A DNA stretch of 64,000 nucleotides, from positions 1 through 64,000 of the forward strand of contig NZ_SJSY01000065.1 of NCBI RefSeq assembly GCF_004352915.1, given 5' to 3'. This DNA comes from Flavobacterium zhairuonense (GTDB lineage Bacteria > Bacteroidota > Bacteroidia > Flavobacteriales > Flavobacteriaceae). A program made the position numbers and the translations under genes. Under the pieces are notes generated by a model. The model ran no database searches, was not told the DNA's origin, and worked only from the letters and a program-made list of their open reading frames with translations. Positions 20,001 to 28,271 of the stretch are shown here, piece after piece; the first letter of the stretch is position 1, and every line of letters starts with the position of its first letter.

Positions 20001-21819
20001 CAGTAACTGTATAATTTAATCCAGCTGTTAAACCTGCAACGCTGTAAACGCCACTTGCATTTGAAACTGCAGTTAATGTTGTGCTTCCTGAAACTGCAGA
20101 AATAGTTACGCCAGAAACTCCTGTGCTTCCGTTAAGAACTGTTCCGCTTACGGTATAAGTTGGTTGTGTTCCGTTAATAACAACTGAAGTTTGATTTACC
20201 GTGACGTTTGTTAAAGTTACAGGAGTAAATGTATAAGTCGCTTTTAAAGCAGTCAATGTATAATTTTGTCCCGAAGTTAAATTGTTGAATGCAAAATTTC
20301 CATTAGTTGAAACTACTGTTTGAATAACAGCATTACTTGCATTTCGTAATTCAACTGTAACATCTGCAACTAAAGCTGATCCGTTTTTTACAGAACCCGA
20401 AATACTTACTGTTCCCGGAACGACGCTTCCGAAAGAAGTATCAACCTGAGTTAAGAGTGAATTCGGAATTGAGCCTCTGGTATCCTGAGATAATTCCCAA
20501 ATCATTCCTCCAGCTAAGTTTTTAGATTTTATATACTGCACTTTTAAATCCATTGATTGTTTATCTTCATAAGAAATAAACTCTTTTGTAGTCGCATTAT
20601 ATAAATAAGGAACTTTAGTAGTATTATCAAAATATCTTACCCATCCTGCTGCAGATGCAGATGCTGTTACCTGCATCGTACTTGGATCTAAATAAGCATG
20701 TGAATTTGTAACCGGATTTCCAACTAAATCACAAATCTCAATACTTCCCGAACGCTCACATGCTCCAGAGCCATCCCAAGTTCCGATAGGGTTTTGCGGA
20801 TTTGTACATCCTCCAACTATATCTCTTGGAGCTGAAACGAATAATCCGTTTGTTGAGTTAGTAGCAACGTGATCGAATTTTTTTCCGTAAAAAGGCAATC
20901 CCATGATTAATTTATTTGCAGGGAAACCGATTACGTTTAAATATTGATTTGTCAATTCATCCAATGATTCGGATTGTGTTGCACCATATAACGGGTCATT
21001 AGGATTTCCGCTTGCATATAAAGGAGCATTGTAGCATGTTTTGTCATACCAGTTTCCTCCAAAATCATATCCAAAATAAGTGATATAATCGCAATATGTA
21101 GAAATATCTTCAGTCATTCCGTATTGTGATCTGTTGTTTGGGCCTAAATATTGCTTCGCTACATTTCGAACATTGTTTCCAGCAGCGATTGTAATCAGCT
21201 TATTTGGCATTGCCTGACGCATTGCTTTTAATAAAAGCACTAAATTTTTATTGTCATCAGGACTGTATTTTTGTGGAGGAACAGGCGCTCCATTCACTAC
21301 TTCTGTACCATCAGTTCCGCCTGAAAGAGGATATTCCCAATCGATGTCGAAACCATCAATAAACGGATAAGTAACAATGAAGTTTGCCATATCTGCCGCT
21401 AGAGCAGCTCTTGCCACTGGACTTGCAGCAATTGGCGAAAGATCTTGGCCTTTTGTCCATCCTCCAACAGAAATTAAAACTTTTAAATGAGGATACTTTT
21501 GCTTAAGCTTCATTAAGTCATAAAAGTTTCCTTTTACTGGAGCATCCCAAGGGATTCCACCTTCCATATGCTCATAATCAGCATAGGTATCCAAGCATTT
21601 TAATTTTGTATTCTCCGGATGTGCCGGATCATACGTTGTACCATAAAAAGAATAATTTAAATGCGTCAACTTACTTCCATCAATTTTCGGAACGTTGAAA
21701 TCCCGGGCATAAATAGACCATTGCGCATAATACCCTACTACTTTTTTTCCGTGGGCTGGTTGGGCCAACGCAAGTAAGGGAAACAATAACAAAAAGAGCA
21801 ATCTGTAATAATGTTTCAT
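17083..21819 (-). CDS. chiA: ChiA: secreted two-domain GH18 chitinase with T9SS type A signal
   Basis: This 1,578-residue protein has a signal peptide (1-20). GH18 domain 1 spans about 25-465, with catalytic DGFDIDWE (acid E162). Carboxypeptidase-regulatory/CNA-B-like Ig modules (about 475-720) follow, then two near-identical ~95-residue modules (about 720-925) containing KVEIVLPWTDSTHNWKSV. Next come Ig-like/PKD-type domains (about 930-1130) and GH18 domain 2 (about 1135-1480) with DGVDLDFE (acid E1264). The last ~75 residues are a T9SS sorting domain (VDVFNTIGQTII ... YKVMNFLN). It hydrolyses chitin outside the cell; the different domain sequences suggest exo and endo partners. Size and layout match the F. 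johnsoniae ChiA. It is last of the locus, behind a 455-base spacer with its own likely promoter. Confidence 0.97.
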   Translation of the reverse strand: MKHYYRLLFLLLFPLLALAQPAHGKKVVGYYAQWSIYARDFNVPKIDGSKLTHLNYSFYGTTYDPAHPENTKLKCLDTYADYEHMEGGIPWDAPVKGNFYDLMKLKQKYPHLKVLISVGGWTKGQDLSPIAASPVARAALAADMANFIVTYPFIDGFDIDWEYPLSGGTDGTEVVNGAPVPPQKYSPDDNKNLVLLLKAMRQAMPNKLITIAAGNNVRNVAKQYLGPNNRSQYGMTEDISTYCDYITYFGYDFGGNWYDKTCYNAPLYASGNPNDPLYGATQSESLDELTNQYLNVIGFPANKLIMGLPFYGKKFDHVATNSTNGLFVSAPRDIVGGCTNPQNPIGTWDGSGACERSGSIEICDLVGNPVTNSHAYLDPSTMQVTASASAAGWVRYFDNTTKVPYLYNATTKEFISYEDKQSMDLKVQYIKSKNLAGGMIWELSQDTRGSIPNSLLTQVDTSFGSVVPGTVSISGSVKNGSALVADVTVELRNASNAVIQTVVSTNGNFAFNNLTSGQNYTLTALKATYTFTPVTLTNVTVNQTSVVINGTQPTYTVSGTVLNGSTGVSGVTISAVSGSTTLTAVSNASGVYSVAGLTAGLNYTVTAAKSGFSYTPASTVYNAIDSNKTLNFTQGAAVVTYTVSGTVLNGTTPVSGVTVTASSTAGNVATTTNSSGVYSLTLASGGNYTVTAALTGQTFTPASTVYSNLNANKTLNFAQDVVVSTNKISGTVKNGTTPVAGAKVEIVLPWTDSTHNWKSVIAATDSQGKYSFDNSVIAGYTTVTSLKLNTWENGEVNYYPNNLANFAVPANPTVYNFNTSSTAKSALAAATNLISGSVKNGTTPVSGAKVEIVLPWTDSTHNWKSVLATTDASGNYSFDNSVVAGYTQILSLKLNTWENGEVTYYPNNLANFAVPTTPTIYNFNRQAVVETKPVVAITAPTASTIAINLGVSINFVASVGLSASDATTISSVVFSLDGQSISATNSSGTYTSTWTPVANQFSQSHTLTVTATASNGQTDSKTYSFTLTCSGANCPNTLPTITWVSPSNTTVTQSTFQAVPISVTAVDSDGSVSGVTITINGGTFNMTAGTNNTYTYNFTPSAYQDYPVVIKATDNKAAVTTLNNTIKIAPVSTNRFIPLPSKIILGYAHSWENTSAPFLYFSQMVGKKFNVVDYSFVETVNRDGYTPVLTTNDNRYLTNGVFNKQLLKNDIKSLRDSGVPVIVSIGGQNGHVVLDNVTQKNIFVNGLKAIIDEYQFDGVDLDFEGGSMNFNAGGLRDISYAGISAYPRLKNIVDACKELKAYYGPGFLLTAAPETQYVQGGYSTYTDTFGSFLPIIQNLRNELDLLAVQLYNTGGENGLDGQYYGTAKKSNMVTALTDMVIKGYNIATTGMHFDGLPASKVLIALPACPSAAGSGYLTPTEGINAMHYLRTGTTFSGRTYTMQPGGPYPSLRGLMTWSVNWDASSCGNSSELSNAYAAYFASQSAAKTLALGDISVKNGNTVTYFKNDALSVSNEVEEIAQVDVFNTIGQTIISHKNIQNNKEIVLYNQSFSTKQLFIVVVTDKSGNKKSYKVMNFLN

Positions 21820-22274
21820 AATTAATAGATATTGGTTAATAGAAAATAAATAATTGGGCCAAAGCAGTTTTGCTGCTGGGTTTCGCTCAACACAGGTTGG
21901 AAGGCTGCGTCGATTGGAAATAACTCAAATTAAATTCTATAGATAAATATTACTATTACTGATTTTTCATAATCATTAGCAAATAGTAGTGATTGATATT
22001 TATTTATAATTTTTAAAAAATTAATCTTAAATACAAATGATAAATTTGGGACTAATCATCAATCTATACTCATTTTTGTCATGTTTTATGCTATTCTCTC
22101 TATTTGGTTTTTTAAATGTTAATACTCCGTTAGTGGTTATTTTTTTATTTGGAAGGTTTAATAGTATCATTCAAGCTCAATTTTAATTACCTCTGCCAGA
22201 TCGTTCTGGCAGAGACAATCAAACCTTTTTAAACAATAGAGGCAACTCAAAAAAATACTAATTCAAACCAAATT
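21820..22274. other. 455-base spacer upstream of chiA, with a 10-bp hairpin
   Basis: No reading frame is supported here. The clearest structure is a perfect inverted repeat, CTCTGCCAGA (22191-22200) / TCTGGCAGAG (22205-22214) with a TCGT loop, 60 bases past the GH20 stop. It has no T run on either strand, so it may be a processing or stabilising hairpin. I found no exact TAnnTTTG box facing chiA; CAAATAGTA near 21970 is one base off in spacing. The operator-like motif seen before susC1, susC2 and the MFS gene is absent here. Confidence 0.6.
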
Positions 22275-24341
22275 TTATATCAATTTCTTTAATCCTGTGT
22301 AAACTGCCAACTCAACATCGGCGAAATCTTTTGTATTACAATCTTCAATCAATTTCTTCAAATCTTCTGCTTTCAAAGTCGATTTATTATCAAGAGACAA
22401 CAAAACTTGTTCTGACGCATCGCTTAATCTTTTAGCCAAAGGAAGAATCGATTGTATTAAAGGTGCATTTGCACTTAATTCATTTAACCCGTTATTCAAA
22501 GCAATCCACTTTGTTAAAAATGCGGTAACTTTTGCTTTATTTTCTGGAGTTTTATTCGTTGCATATTGTGTTGCAGCTTCATTAAAACTGATTGCATCTT
22601 TAGCATCAGCCGCACATGCATCTGCAAAAAGTGTCAATGGAGAATACATTTGATATTCTGTTCCGCCTTTATTTCTTGTGTAACCTTTTAGCGGTTCGCA
22701 AACATTTGAGAATTCATTTAAGATATTGATATCTTGATTGTTTGCAATATTTCTAAGAATTACTCCTTTATTACGAATATGTGTCAGTCCAACTTCCTCA
22801 AGTCTGAACGAAACCACATTAAGACGTTTGCGCATATTTGCAACATCAACAACATCTGCTGCTGACCAAAGCCTTTCTGCAATTGCAGCTGTTCTTGGCC
22901 AAACTCTCGAATCAATTGTTTCAGGAGTTACAAGTTCTGTCCACATGGTTGCTTCACCTCCTAAGATTCTTGCTTTTTCATCAGCTGTCAAATTAGCTCC
23001 TTTTGGCATTGGATCATTCAAATAATGACTTTCAACTGGGTACATCAAATCAATATAAAAGCCATTTGACAATACTGTTTTATAGCCTTTTTTCACCGCA
23101 TCAACCAAAGATTGTCCAGCAGCCATCCCTTCGTTTGCTCCTCTCCAAGAATGAACAATTGCTTCTTTCGAAAGATCTTTAGTTAAAATTTCTTCCCAAC
23201 CCATTAATTGTTTTCCATGTTTTTTAAGCATTGGAGCCAATTGCATTGTGAAATAAGTCTGCAATTCGTGGTTTGTGGCTAAATTGTGTTTTTTCTTGAA
23301 TTCTTGAATTTTTGGGTTTGCATCCCAGTCTTTTCCTTCATTCTCATCTCCCCCAATATGAAAATAAGCGCCTGGGAATAGTGGGCAAACCTCATCAAAA
23401 ATTTCACTTAACAATTGATATGTTTTAGGATTTGAAGGATCTAATGTTGGTGAAAAAATACCCGCATTTCTTTCAATTCCATAGGTAGCGATTGCTGTAC
23501 CTTGAATATTTTTTTCGGAAGTTCCGCCAGTCACCGTAATTACTTTGCTGCCAATTTCTGGATAAGCAGTAAGTATTGACGAACCATGACCCGGAACATC
23601 TATTTCTGGAACTATTAAAATACCGCGCTCATCAGCATATTTTACGATATTTCTAATTTCCTCTTGTGTATAATACAATCCATCTGATGCTTTTTCAATC
23701 AGTTTTGGATGTTTTTTCATTTCGATTCTCCAGCCTTGATCATCGACCAAATGCCAATGAAAAACATTCATTTTCATAGCTGCCAATCCATCGATATTTC
23801 TTTTGATAACATCAATTGGCTGAAAATGTCTTGAAGCATCAATCATCAATCCTCTCCATGTAAAACGAGGAAAATCAGAAATCTGCGAATTCGGAAAATA
23901 AAATGATGTATTGTTATTCTGCAACATTTGCAATAAAGTCTCAAGACCATGCAAAGCTCCTAAATCGCTTGTTGCGTTTATTGTAATCTTATTTTGTTTG
24001 ATATCTAAATGATAGCTTTCATCTTCATACAAACCAATTTTTCCGCTTTTAGTGCAATTGATTTGAAGTTCTGCTGACGGAACCTCATTTAATTTTGTAA
24101 TAAAACCTTGAGAGAAAAACATACCAGTCCGTCCATCCAAACGACGCAAAAAACGAGTAACTCCTCCAAAAATTCTTGGATTTGGGTTTCCAGTAATATT
24201 TACTTTAAAGTTTTTGTTTAAAGCAAAATTGCCATCATTTAAAACAACACTTTGAGGCCAAGGCATTAAATTTAGTTGCTCTTTTTGAACTTGAGCACTA
24301 GATGTTAAACCTGCAAATAGTAAGACTAATAAATATTTCAT
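22275..24341 (-). CDS. GH20 beta-N-acetylhexosaminidase
   Basis: The protein is 688 residues from the ATG at 24339-24341. That start gives a clean signal peptide (MKYLLVLLFAGLTSSAQ); the frame stays open upstream but adds a non-signal extension. The GH20 N-terminal alpha/beta domain (about 25-150) precedes the catalytic barrel with FHIGGDENEGKDW, the Asp-Glu pair D332/E333, MIDASRHFQ and HWHLVDDQGWR. A helical tail follows. It removes terminal GlcNAc from chitooligosaccharides in the periplasm. It follows nagB/PIG-L by 136 bases and fits the end of the imported-oligosaccharide pathway. Confidence 0.95.
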   Translation of the reverse strand: MKYLLVLLFAGLTSSAQVQKEQLNLMPWPQSVVLNDGNFALNKNFKVNITGNPNPRIFGGVTRFLRRLDGRTGMFFSQGFITKLNEVPSAELQINCTKSGKIGLYEDESYHLDIKQNKITINATSDLGALHGLETLLQMLQNNNTSFYFPNSQISDFPRFTWRGLMIDASRHFQPIDVIKRNIDGLAAMKMNVFHWHLVDDQGWRIEMKKHPKLIEKASDGLYYTQEEIRNIVKYADERGILIVPEIDVPGHGSSILTAYPEIGSKVITVTGGTSEKNIQGTAIATYGIERNAGIFSPTLDPSNPKTYQLLSEIFDEVCPLFPGAYFHIGGDENEGKDWDANPKIQEFKKKHNLATNHELQTYFTMQLAPMLKKHGKQLMGWEEILTKDLSKEAIVHSWRGANEGMAAGQSLVDAVKKGYKTVLSNGFYIDLMYPVESHYLNDPMPKGANLTADEKARILGGEATMWTELVTPETIDSRVWPRTAAIAERLWSAADVVDVANMRKRLNVVSFRLEEVGLTHIRNKGVILRNIANNQDINILNEFSNVCEPLKGYTRNKGGTEYQMYSPLTLFADACAADAKDAISFNEAATQYATNKTPENKAKVTAFLTKWIALNNGLNELSANAPLIQSILPLAKRLSDASEQVLLSLDNKSTLKAEDLKKLIEDCNTKDFADVELAVYTGLKKLI

Positions 24342-24477
24342 TTTATTCTTTTTGAAAAATGTTACCGCTGAGATAACAATAAATTGATAATAGAAACAAA
24401 ACTCAGAGTGATTTCTATTGAACCTCACTAATCGCTATAAGATCATTCTGAATTCTGTAATTGATTTGGTTTTGAAT

Positions 24478-26415
24478 CTAATAATCGAAGCGTTTAAAGG
24501 CTTCAATTGCTTCATATTCTGCCAAACCTAGTTCATCATATAGAACTGCTGTGTTTTTATTTCGGTCTTCTGCCCTAACCCAGAATTCTCTTGAGTCGTT
24601 CCCTTGAAACATAACTCGGTCTTTTTGAGATTGATGGTACAAAATAGCATGACGCTTTAATAAAACTTCTGATGGGCTTAACGGAACTGCCATGTCAATT
24701 TCATGTATATCCCATTCGTGCCAAGCTCCTCTATAAAGCCACAACCAGCAGTCATCCATGTATTTTTCAGACTTTAATTCTTTCATTGCTGCAAAAATTG
24801 CATTCAAGCAAACCTCATGTGTCCCATGCGGATCGGCAAGATCTCCAGCAGCAAATACTTGGTGTGGTTTTATTTTGGCAATAATATCTTTTACGATATC
24901 AATGTCTATTTGACCAAGCGGATTCTTTTTAACCTGCCCAGTTTCATAAAAAGGAAGATCTAAGAAATGCGTATTTTCGTCTTTTAAACCAATATATCTT
25001 GTTGCTCCATAAGATTCTCTTCTTCTAATAAGTCCTTTTAATTTTCGAACTTCAAGAGAGTCTATTTGGTTTTCCGATTTATTGTTTAGAAAATCAATTA
25101 CCGCTTTGAAATTGATATCTGATTTGCCTTCTCCAACAAAATCACTAGCTACTTCAGCAAATTTTAGTGCTTCATCATCTGTAACGGCAATATTTCCTGA
25201 GGTTTGATACACAACATGCACATCATGACCTTGTTTTATCAATTTTGAAAAAGTTCCACCCATTGAAATCACGTCATCATCTGGATGCGGACTGAAAAGA
25301 ATAACTCTTTTTTTGGCTGGATTTGCTCTTTCCGGACGATGTGAATCATCTGTATTTGGTTTTCCTCCAGGCCATCCTGTAATCGTGTGCTGCAATACAT
25401 TGAACATATTGATATTCAAATCATAAGCAGAACCTTCTTGCGCCAAAAGATCAGACATTCCGTTGTTGTTGTAATCACGGTCTGTCAATTTCAATATCGA
25501 TTGTTTTGTTTTTTGGCACAACCAAACAATTGCTTTACTTTTTAATTCTTGTGTCCAAATACATTCACCAACAAGCCAAGGTGTCTTGAAACGAGTCAAT
25601 TCTGATGCTGCCGACTGATCTAAAACAAAAGTAGCGTTTGGATGATTCTGCAAAAATGTAGCAGGAACTTCTGAGCTAATATCACCTTGAACAGTTCTTT
25701 TAATAATATCAGCCTTGTTTTGTCCCCATGCCATCAATACAATACGTTTTGATCTCATAATGGTTGAAACTCCCATCGTGATTGCACGTTTTGGAACGTT
25801 GTCTATACCATTAAAATCTGACGATGCATCAACTCTGGTAATATGATCCAAAGTAATAATACGTGTTCCCGAATTGACGTGTGAACCCGGTTCATTAAAA
25901 CCAACGTGACCAGTTCGTCCAATTCCTAATAACTGAAAATCAAGACCTCCAGCCTGTTTGATATTCATTTCATAATCGATACAGTATTGATTCAATTCAT
26001 CGATTGCAACTGTACCATCCGGAATATTAACATTTTCAGGTTTAATATCAATATGATTAAAAAGATGCTGATGCATGAAATAATGGTAGCTCTGATTGTT
26101 TTCTTTTGACATTGGATAATACTCATCCAAATTAAAAGAAATCACATTACTAAAGCTTAATCCTTCTTCTCTGTGCATTCTCACTAGTTCCTCATATACT
26201 TTTATAGGAGAAGAACCTGTTGCCAAACCAAGTACACAAGATTTATTTTTTTCTTGCTTAGATCTGATTAACTGAGCGATTTCCTGCGCTACAATTATTG
26301 AAGCTTCTGCTGAACTTTTGAAGATTTCGTTATGAATTTTCTCAAATCTCGTTTCTTCAAATTTACCGGCGCTTTTATAACTGATATCAGGTTTTATTTC
26401 TAAAGCACTTTTCAT
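24478..26415 (-). CDS. nagB: glucosamine-6-phosphate deaminase fused to PIG-L/LmbE deacetylase-like domain
   Basis: This 645-residue cytoplasmic protein has an N-terminal NagB domain (about 15-270) with GLATGSSPIKVYEELVR, FNLDEYYPM and GIGRTGHVGFNEPGS, complete for conversion of GlcN6P to Fru6P and ammonia. A linker follows. The C-terminal domain (about 370-610) has the zinc motif SPHPDDDVISMGG (H near 377) and HGTHEVCLNAI, typical of PIG-L/LmbE GlcNAc deacetylases. This fusion is common in Bacteroidota. As no nagA is present in the locus, the PIG-L half may supply a deacetylase step, which is inference. It lies between susD1 and the GH20 gene. Confidence 0.93.
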   Translation of the reverse strand: MKSALEIKPDISYKSAGKFEETRFEKIHNEIFKSSAEASIIVAQEIAQLIRSKQEKNKSCVLGLATGSSPIKVYEELVRMHREEGLSFSNVISFNLDEYYPMSKENNQSYHYFMHQHLFNHIDIKPENVNIPDGTVAIDELNQYCIDYEMNIKQAGGLDFQLLGIGRTGHVGFNEPGSHVNSGTRIITLDHITRVDASSDFNGIDNVPKRAITMGVSTIMRSKRIVLMAWGQNKADIIKRTVQGDISSEVPATFLQNHPNATFVLDQSAASELTRFKTPWLVGECIWTQELKSKAIVWLCQKTKQSILKLTDRDYNNNGMSDLLAQEGSAYDLNINMFNVLQHTITGWPGGKPNTDDSHRPERANPAKKRVILFSPHPDDDVISMGGTFSKLIKQGHDVHVVYQTSGNIAVTDDEALKFAEVASDFVGEGKSDINFKAVIDFLNNKSENQIDSLEVRKLKGLIRRRESYGATRYIGLKDENTHFLDLPFYETGQVKKNPLGQIDIDIVKDIIAKIKPHQVFAAGDLADPHGTHEVCLNAIFAAMKELKSEKYMDDCWLWLYRGAWHEWDIHEIDMAVPLSPSEVLLKRHAILYHQSQKDRVMFQGNDSREFWVRAEDRNKNTAVLYDELGLAEYEAIEAFKRFDY

Positions 26416-26453
26416 TTTTTTTCTTTTTTTGGTATGTACAATTTTGGCTTTTT

Positions 26454-26491
26454 AAAATGGTATAAGTAACTCTCATTACTTATACCATTTT
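26454..26491 (-). other. 16-bp perfect stem-loop between susD1 and nagB
   Basis: AAAATGGTATAAGTAA (26454-26469) is the exact reverse complement of 26476-26491, with a 6-base loop. On the minus strand only TTTT then AAAAA follows, so termination would be partial. Such a hairpin after susD is well placed to lower expression of the downstream enzymes relative to susCD. Confidence 0.6.
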
Positions 26492-26534
26492 CAATTACTA
26501 ACCAAACTTAAATCCTTTTAATCTTTATGTCTTT

Positions 26535-28115
26535 TTAGAACTTGTTAACTCCAGTATCCCACCAAAGTCTTGTTGCTCCGGTATCAGGGCCACCTAAAAG
26601 CTGAACACCTTGCGCATAACCTGTTGGGTTAGAAGTTTTCTCATTCACATAGAAATTCAATCTTCTCACGAATGTTCCAACTGGAATTTTCCCTCCTGAG
26701 AAATTATTTGCTGGCAAGAATAATTTTGGATATCCAGTTCTTCTTGTTTCAGCCCAAGCTTCTTGACCATCAGGGAAACCAGCGATCCATTTTTGAGTAA
26801 TGATTTTTTGAAGTTTCACTTCGTTAGACGCTGCATCAGACCATTTTACAGTTACTAAGTTTTGTGCTGCAATGTTGTTAGCCGCATTTAATGGATCTGT
26901 AAAATTTGCTGGCATTGAAGTATCGTCAGCAATGTAAGCAGAAGCGCTTCCTGCACCTAATTGAGCAAAAGAAGTTGCAATTCCTGCCTCATAGAATGAC
27001 TGAGCAGTACCGCCACCAACATTCCATCCTTTTAATGCTGCTTCAGCTTTTAAGAAATAAGATTCAGATGCATTAAACCAAGGAATCAAATTGTTTTCAA
27101 CAATTGGTCCAACTTTAGAGAATAAATCTGCTTTAGCAGTTCTGTAATTAGCATCAACAATAGTTCCCATTCTGATACCTTGATAAATACCACCTGTACC
27201 TGTATAGAAGAATGTAGCTCTTCTTGGATCATTATAACCATTCATGATAGAAGTAATAGCACCACCTGCATTAATATCTGCCCAAGGACCAGTATATGTT
27301 TTAACAGGATGCTCAGCAATGTAAGCCATGTTATCAGCATTAGAAGTGATTACTCCTAAACCAGCCAATGCCGCTTCACCTTCTGTTTTTGCTTTTGCAG
27401 GATCAATATTAGAAATACGCAATGCTAAACGTAATCTTAAAGAGTTAGCAAATTTTACCCATTTCTGAATATTTCCAGCTGCTGTAGTTCCATCTGTAGC
27501 ATCTCCTGAAGGGAAAAATGTAGCAGAAGCATCTGCAGCTTTTGGAGTTAAAATATCGATTGCAGTTTTTAACTCTGCAAAAAATTGATTGTAAACTGCT
27601 TGTTGTGAATCATACGGAGTTGTTCCATCAGGATTTCCAAAACCTGAATATACGATTGGCCCGTAATAATCTGTTGTTTTATGCATTGCATAAACTTTCA
27701 AAATAAGAGACCAAGCATAAAATTGAGGATATTTATCTTTTGTTAATTTCTCAAGATTATATGCATTAACCATCTCTTTTTGATACTTCTGAACCCATTC
27801 AGCACCATTCCATCCATCTAAAAGAGCGTAAGTTGAATTGTTTGCATTACCTTCAAAATCGTGAGGCGTTCCCATATATCCTGAAAAGATATCAGCATTT
27901 AAGTTAAACTGAATATCACCCTGCCAATCATCAGCAACCAAGATATACATTCCTCTCTGCATTGTTTTAAGAGGTGCTTTTACTTGGTTAAAATCTTGTT
28001 CTAACTGTGTATTGCTAAAACCAGTCTCGTTGGTATTTATATCTTCAAAGTCACCTGTACAGCTACTTAATGAAAGAGCTAAAACTGAACCTAATATTAA
28101 TAATTTATTTTTCAT
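26535..28115 (-). CDS. SusD/RagB-like outer-membrane lipoprotein (chitin locus, pair 1)
   Basis: The protein is 526 residues from the ATG at 28113-28115. That start gives a proper lipoprotein signal (MKNKLLILGSVLALSLSSC); the frame continues upstream without signal character. The SusD fold is indicated by repeated TPR-like helices, ANSLRLRLALRISN in the middle, and the C-terminal SKWSD...KIITQKWIAGF...AWAETRRTGYPKL. SusD proteins sit on the cell surface as lids on the SusC pore and bind glycans, here probably chitooligosaccharides. It lies 156 bases after susC1. Belongs to the SusD-like_2 branch. Confidence 0.93.
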   Translation of the reverse strand: MKNKLLILGSVLALSLSSCTGDFEDINTNETGFSNTQLEQDFNQVKAPLKTMQRGMYILVADDWQGDIQFNLNADIFSGYMGTPHDFEGNANNSTYALLDGWNGAEWVQKYQKEMVNAYNLEKLTKDKYPQFYAWSLILKVYAMHKTTDYYGPIVYSGFGNPDGTTPYDSQQAVYNQFFAELKTAIDILTPKAADASATFFPSGDATDGTTAAGNIQKWVKFANSLRLRLALRISNIDPAKAKTEGEAALAGLGVITSNADNMAYIAEHPVKTYTGPWADINAGGAITSIMNGYNDPRRATFFYTGTGGIYQGIRMGTIVDANYRTAKADLFSKVGPIVENNLIPWFNASESYFLKAEAALKGWNVGGGTAQSFYEAGIATSFAQLGAGSASAYIADDTSMPANFTDPLNAANNIAAQNLVTVKWSDAASNEVKLQKIITQKWIAGFPDGQEAWAETRRTGYPKLFLPANNFSGGKIPVGTFVRRLNFYVNEKTSNPTGYAQGVQLLGGPDTGATRLWWDTGVNKF

Positions 28116-28271
28116 CTGTGAATTTTTATCGTTAATTAAAATCATTTTTACTGATTTATAAGCCAACCCATTTAAGGGTTTCATTGTTTGTTATTTTACA
28201 TTATTTTCATTCAATCAACAAACAAGGATCTTACAACAACCAAAAGGTTTTGTCCTTTTATTAAAATTATT

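Noticed and set aside
22226..22260. Copy of the chitin-locus motif before chiA (TTTAAACAATA ... CTCAA)
   Set aside because: Second half-site is not TTCAA and the gap is not 11 bases; too weak to count.
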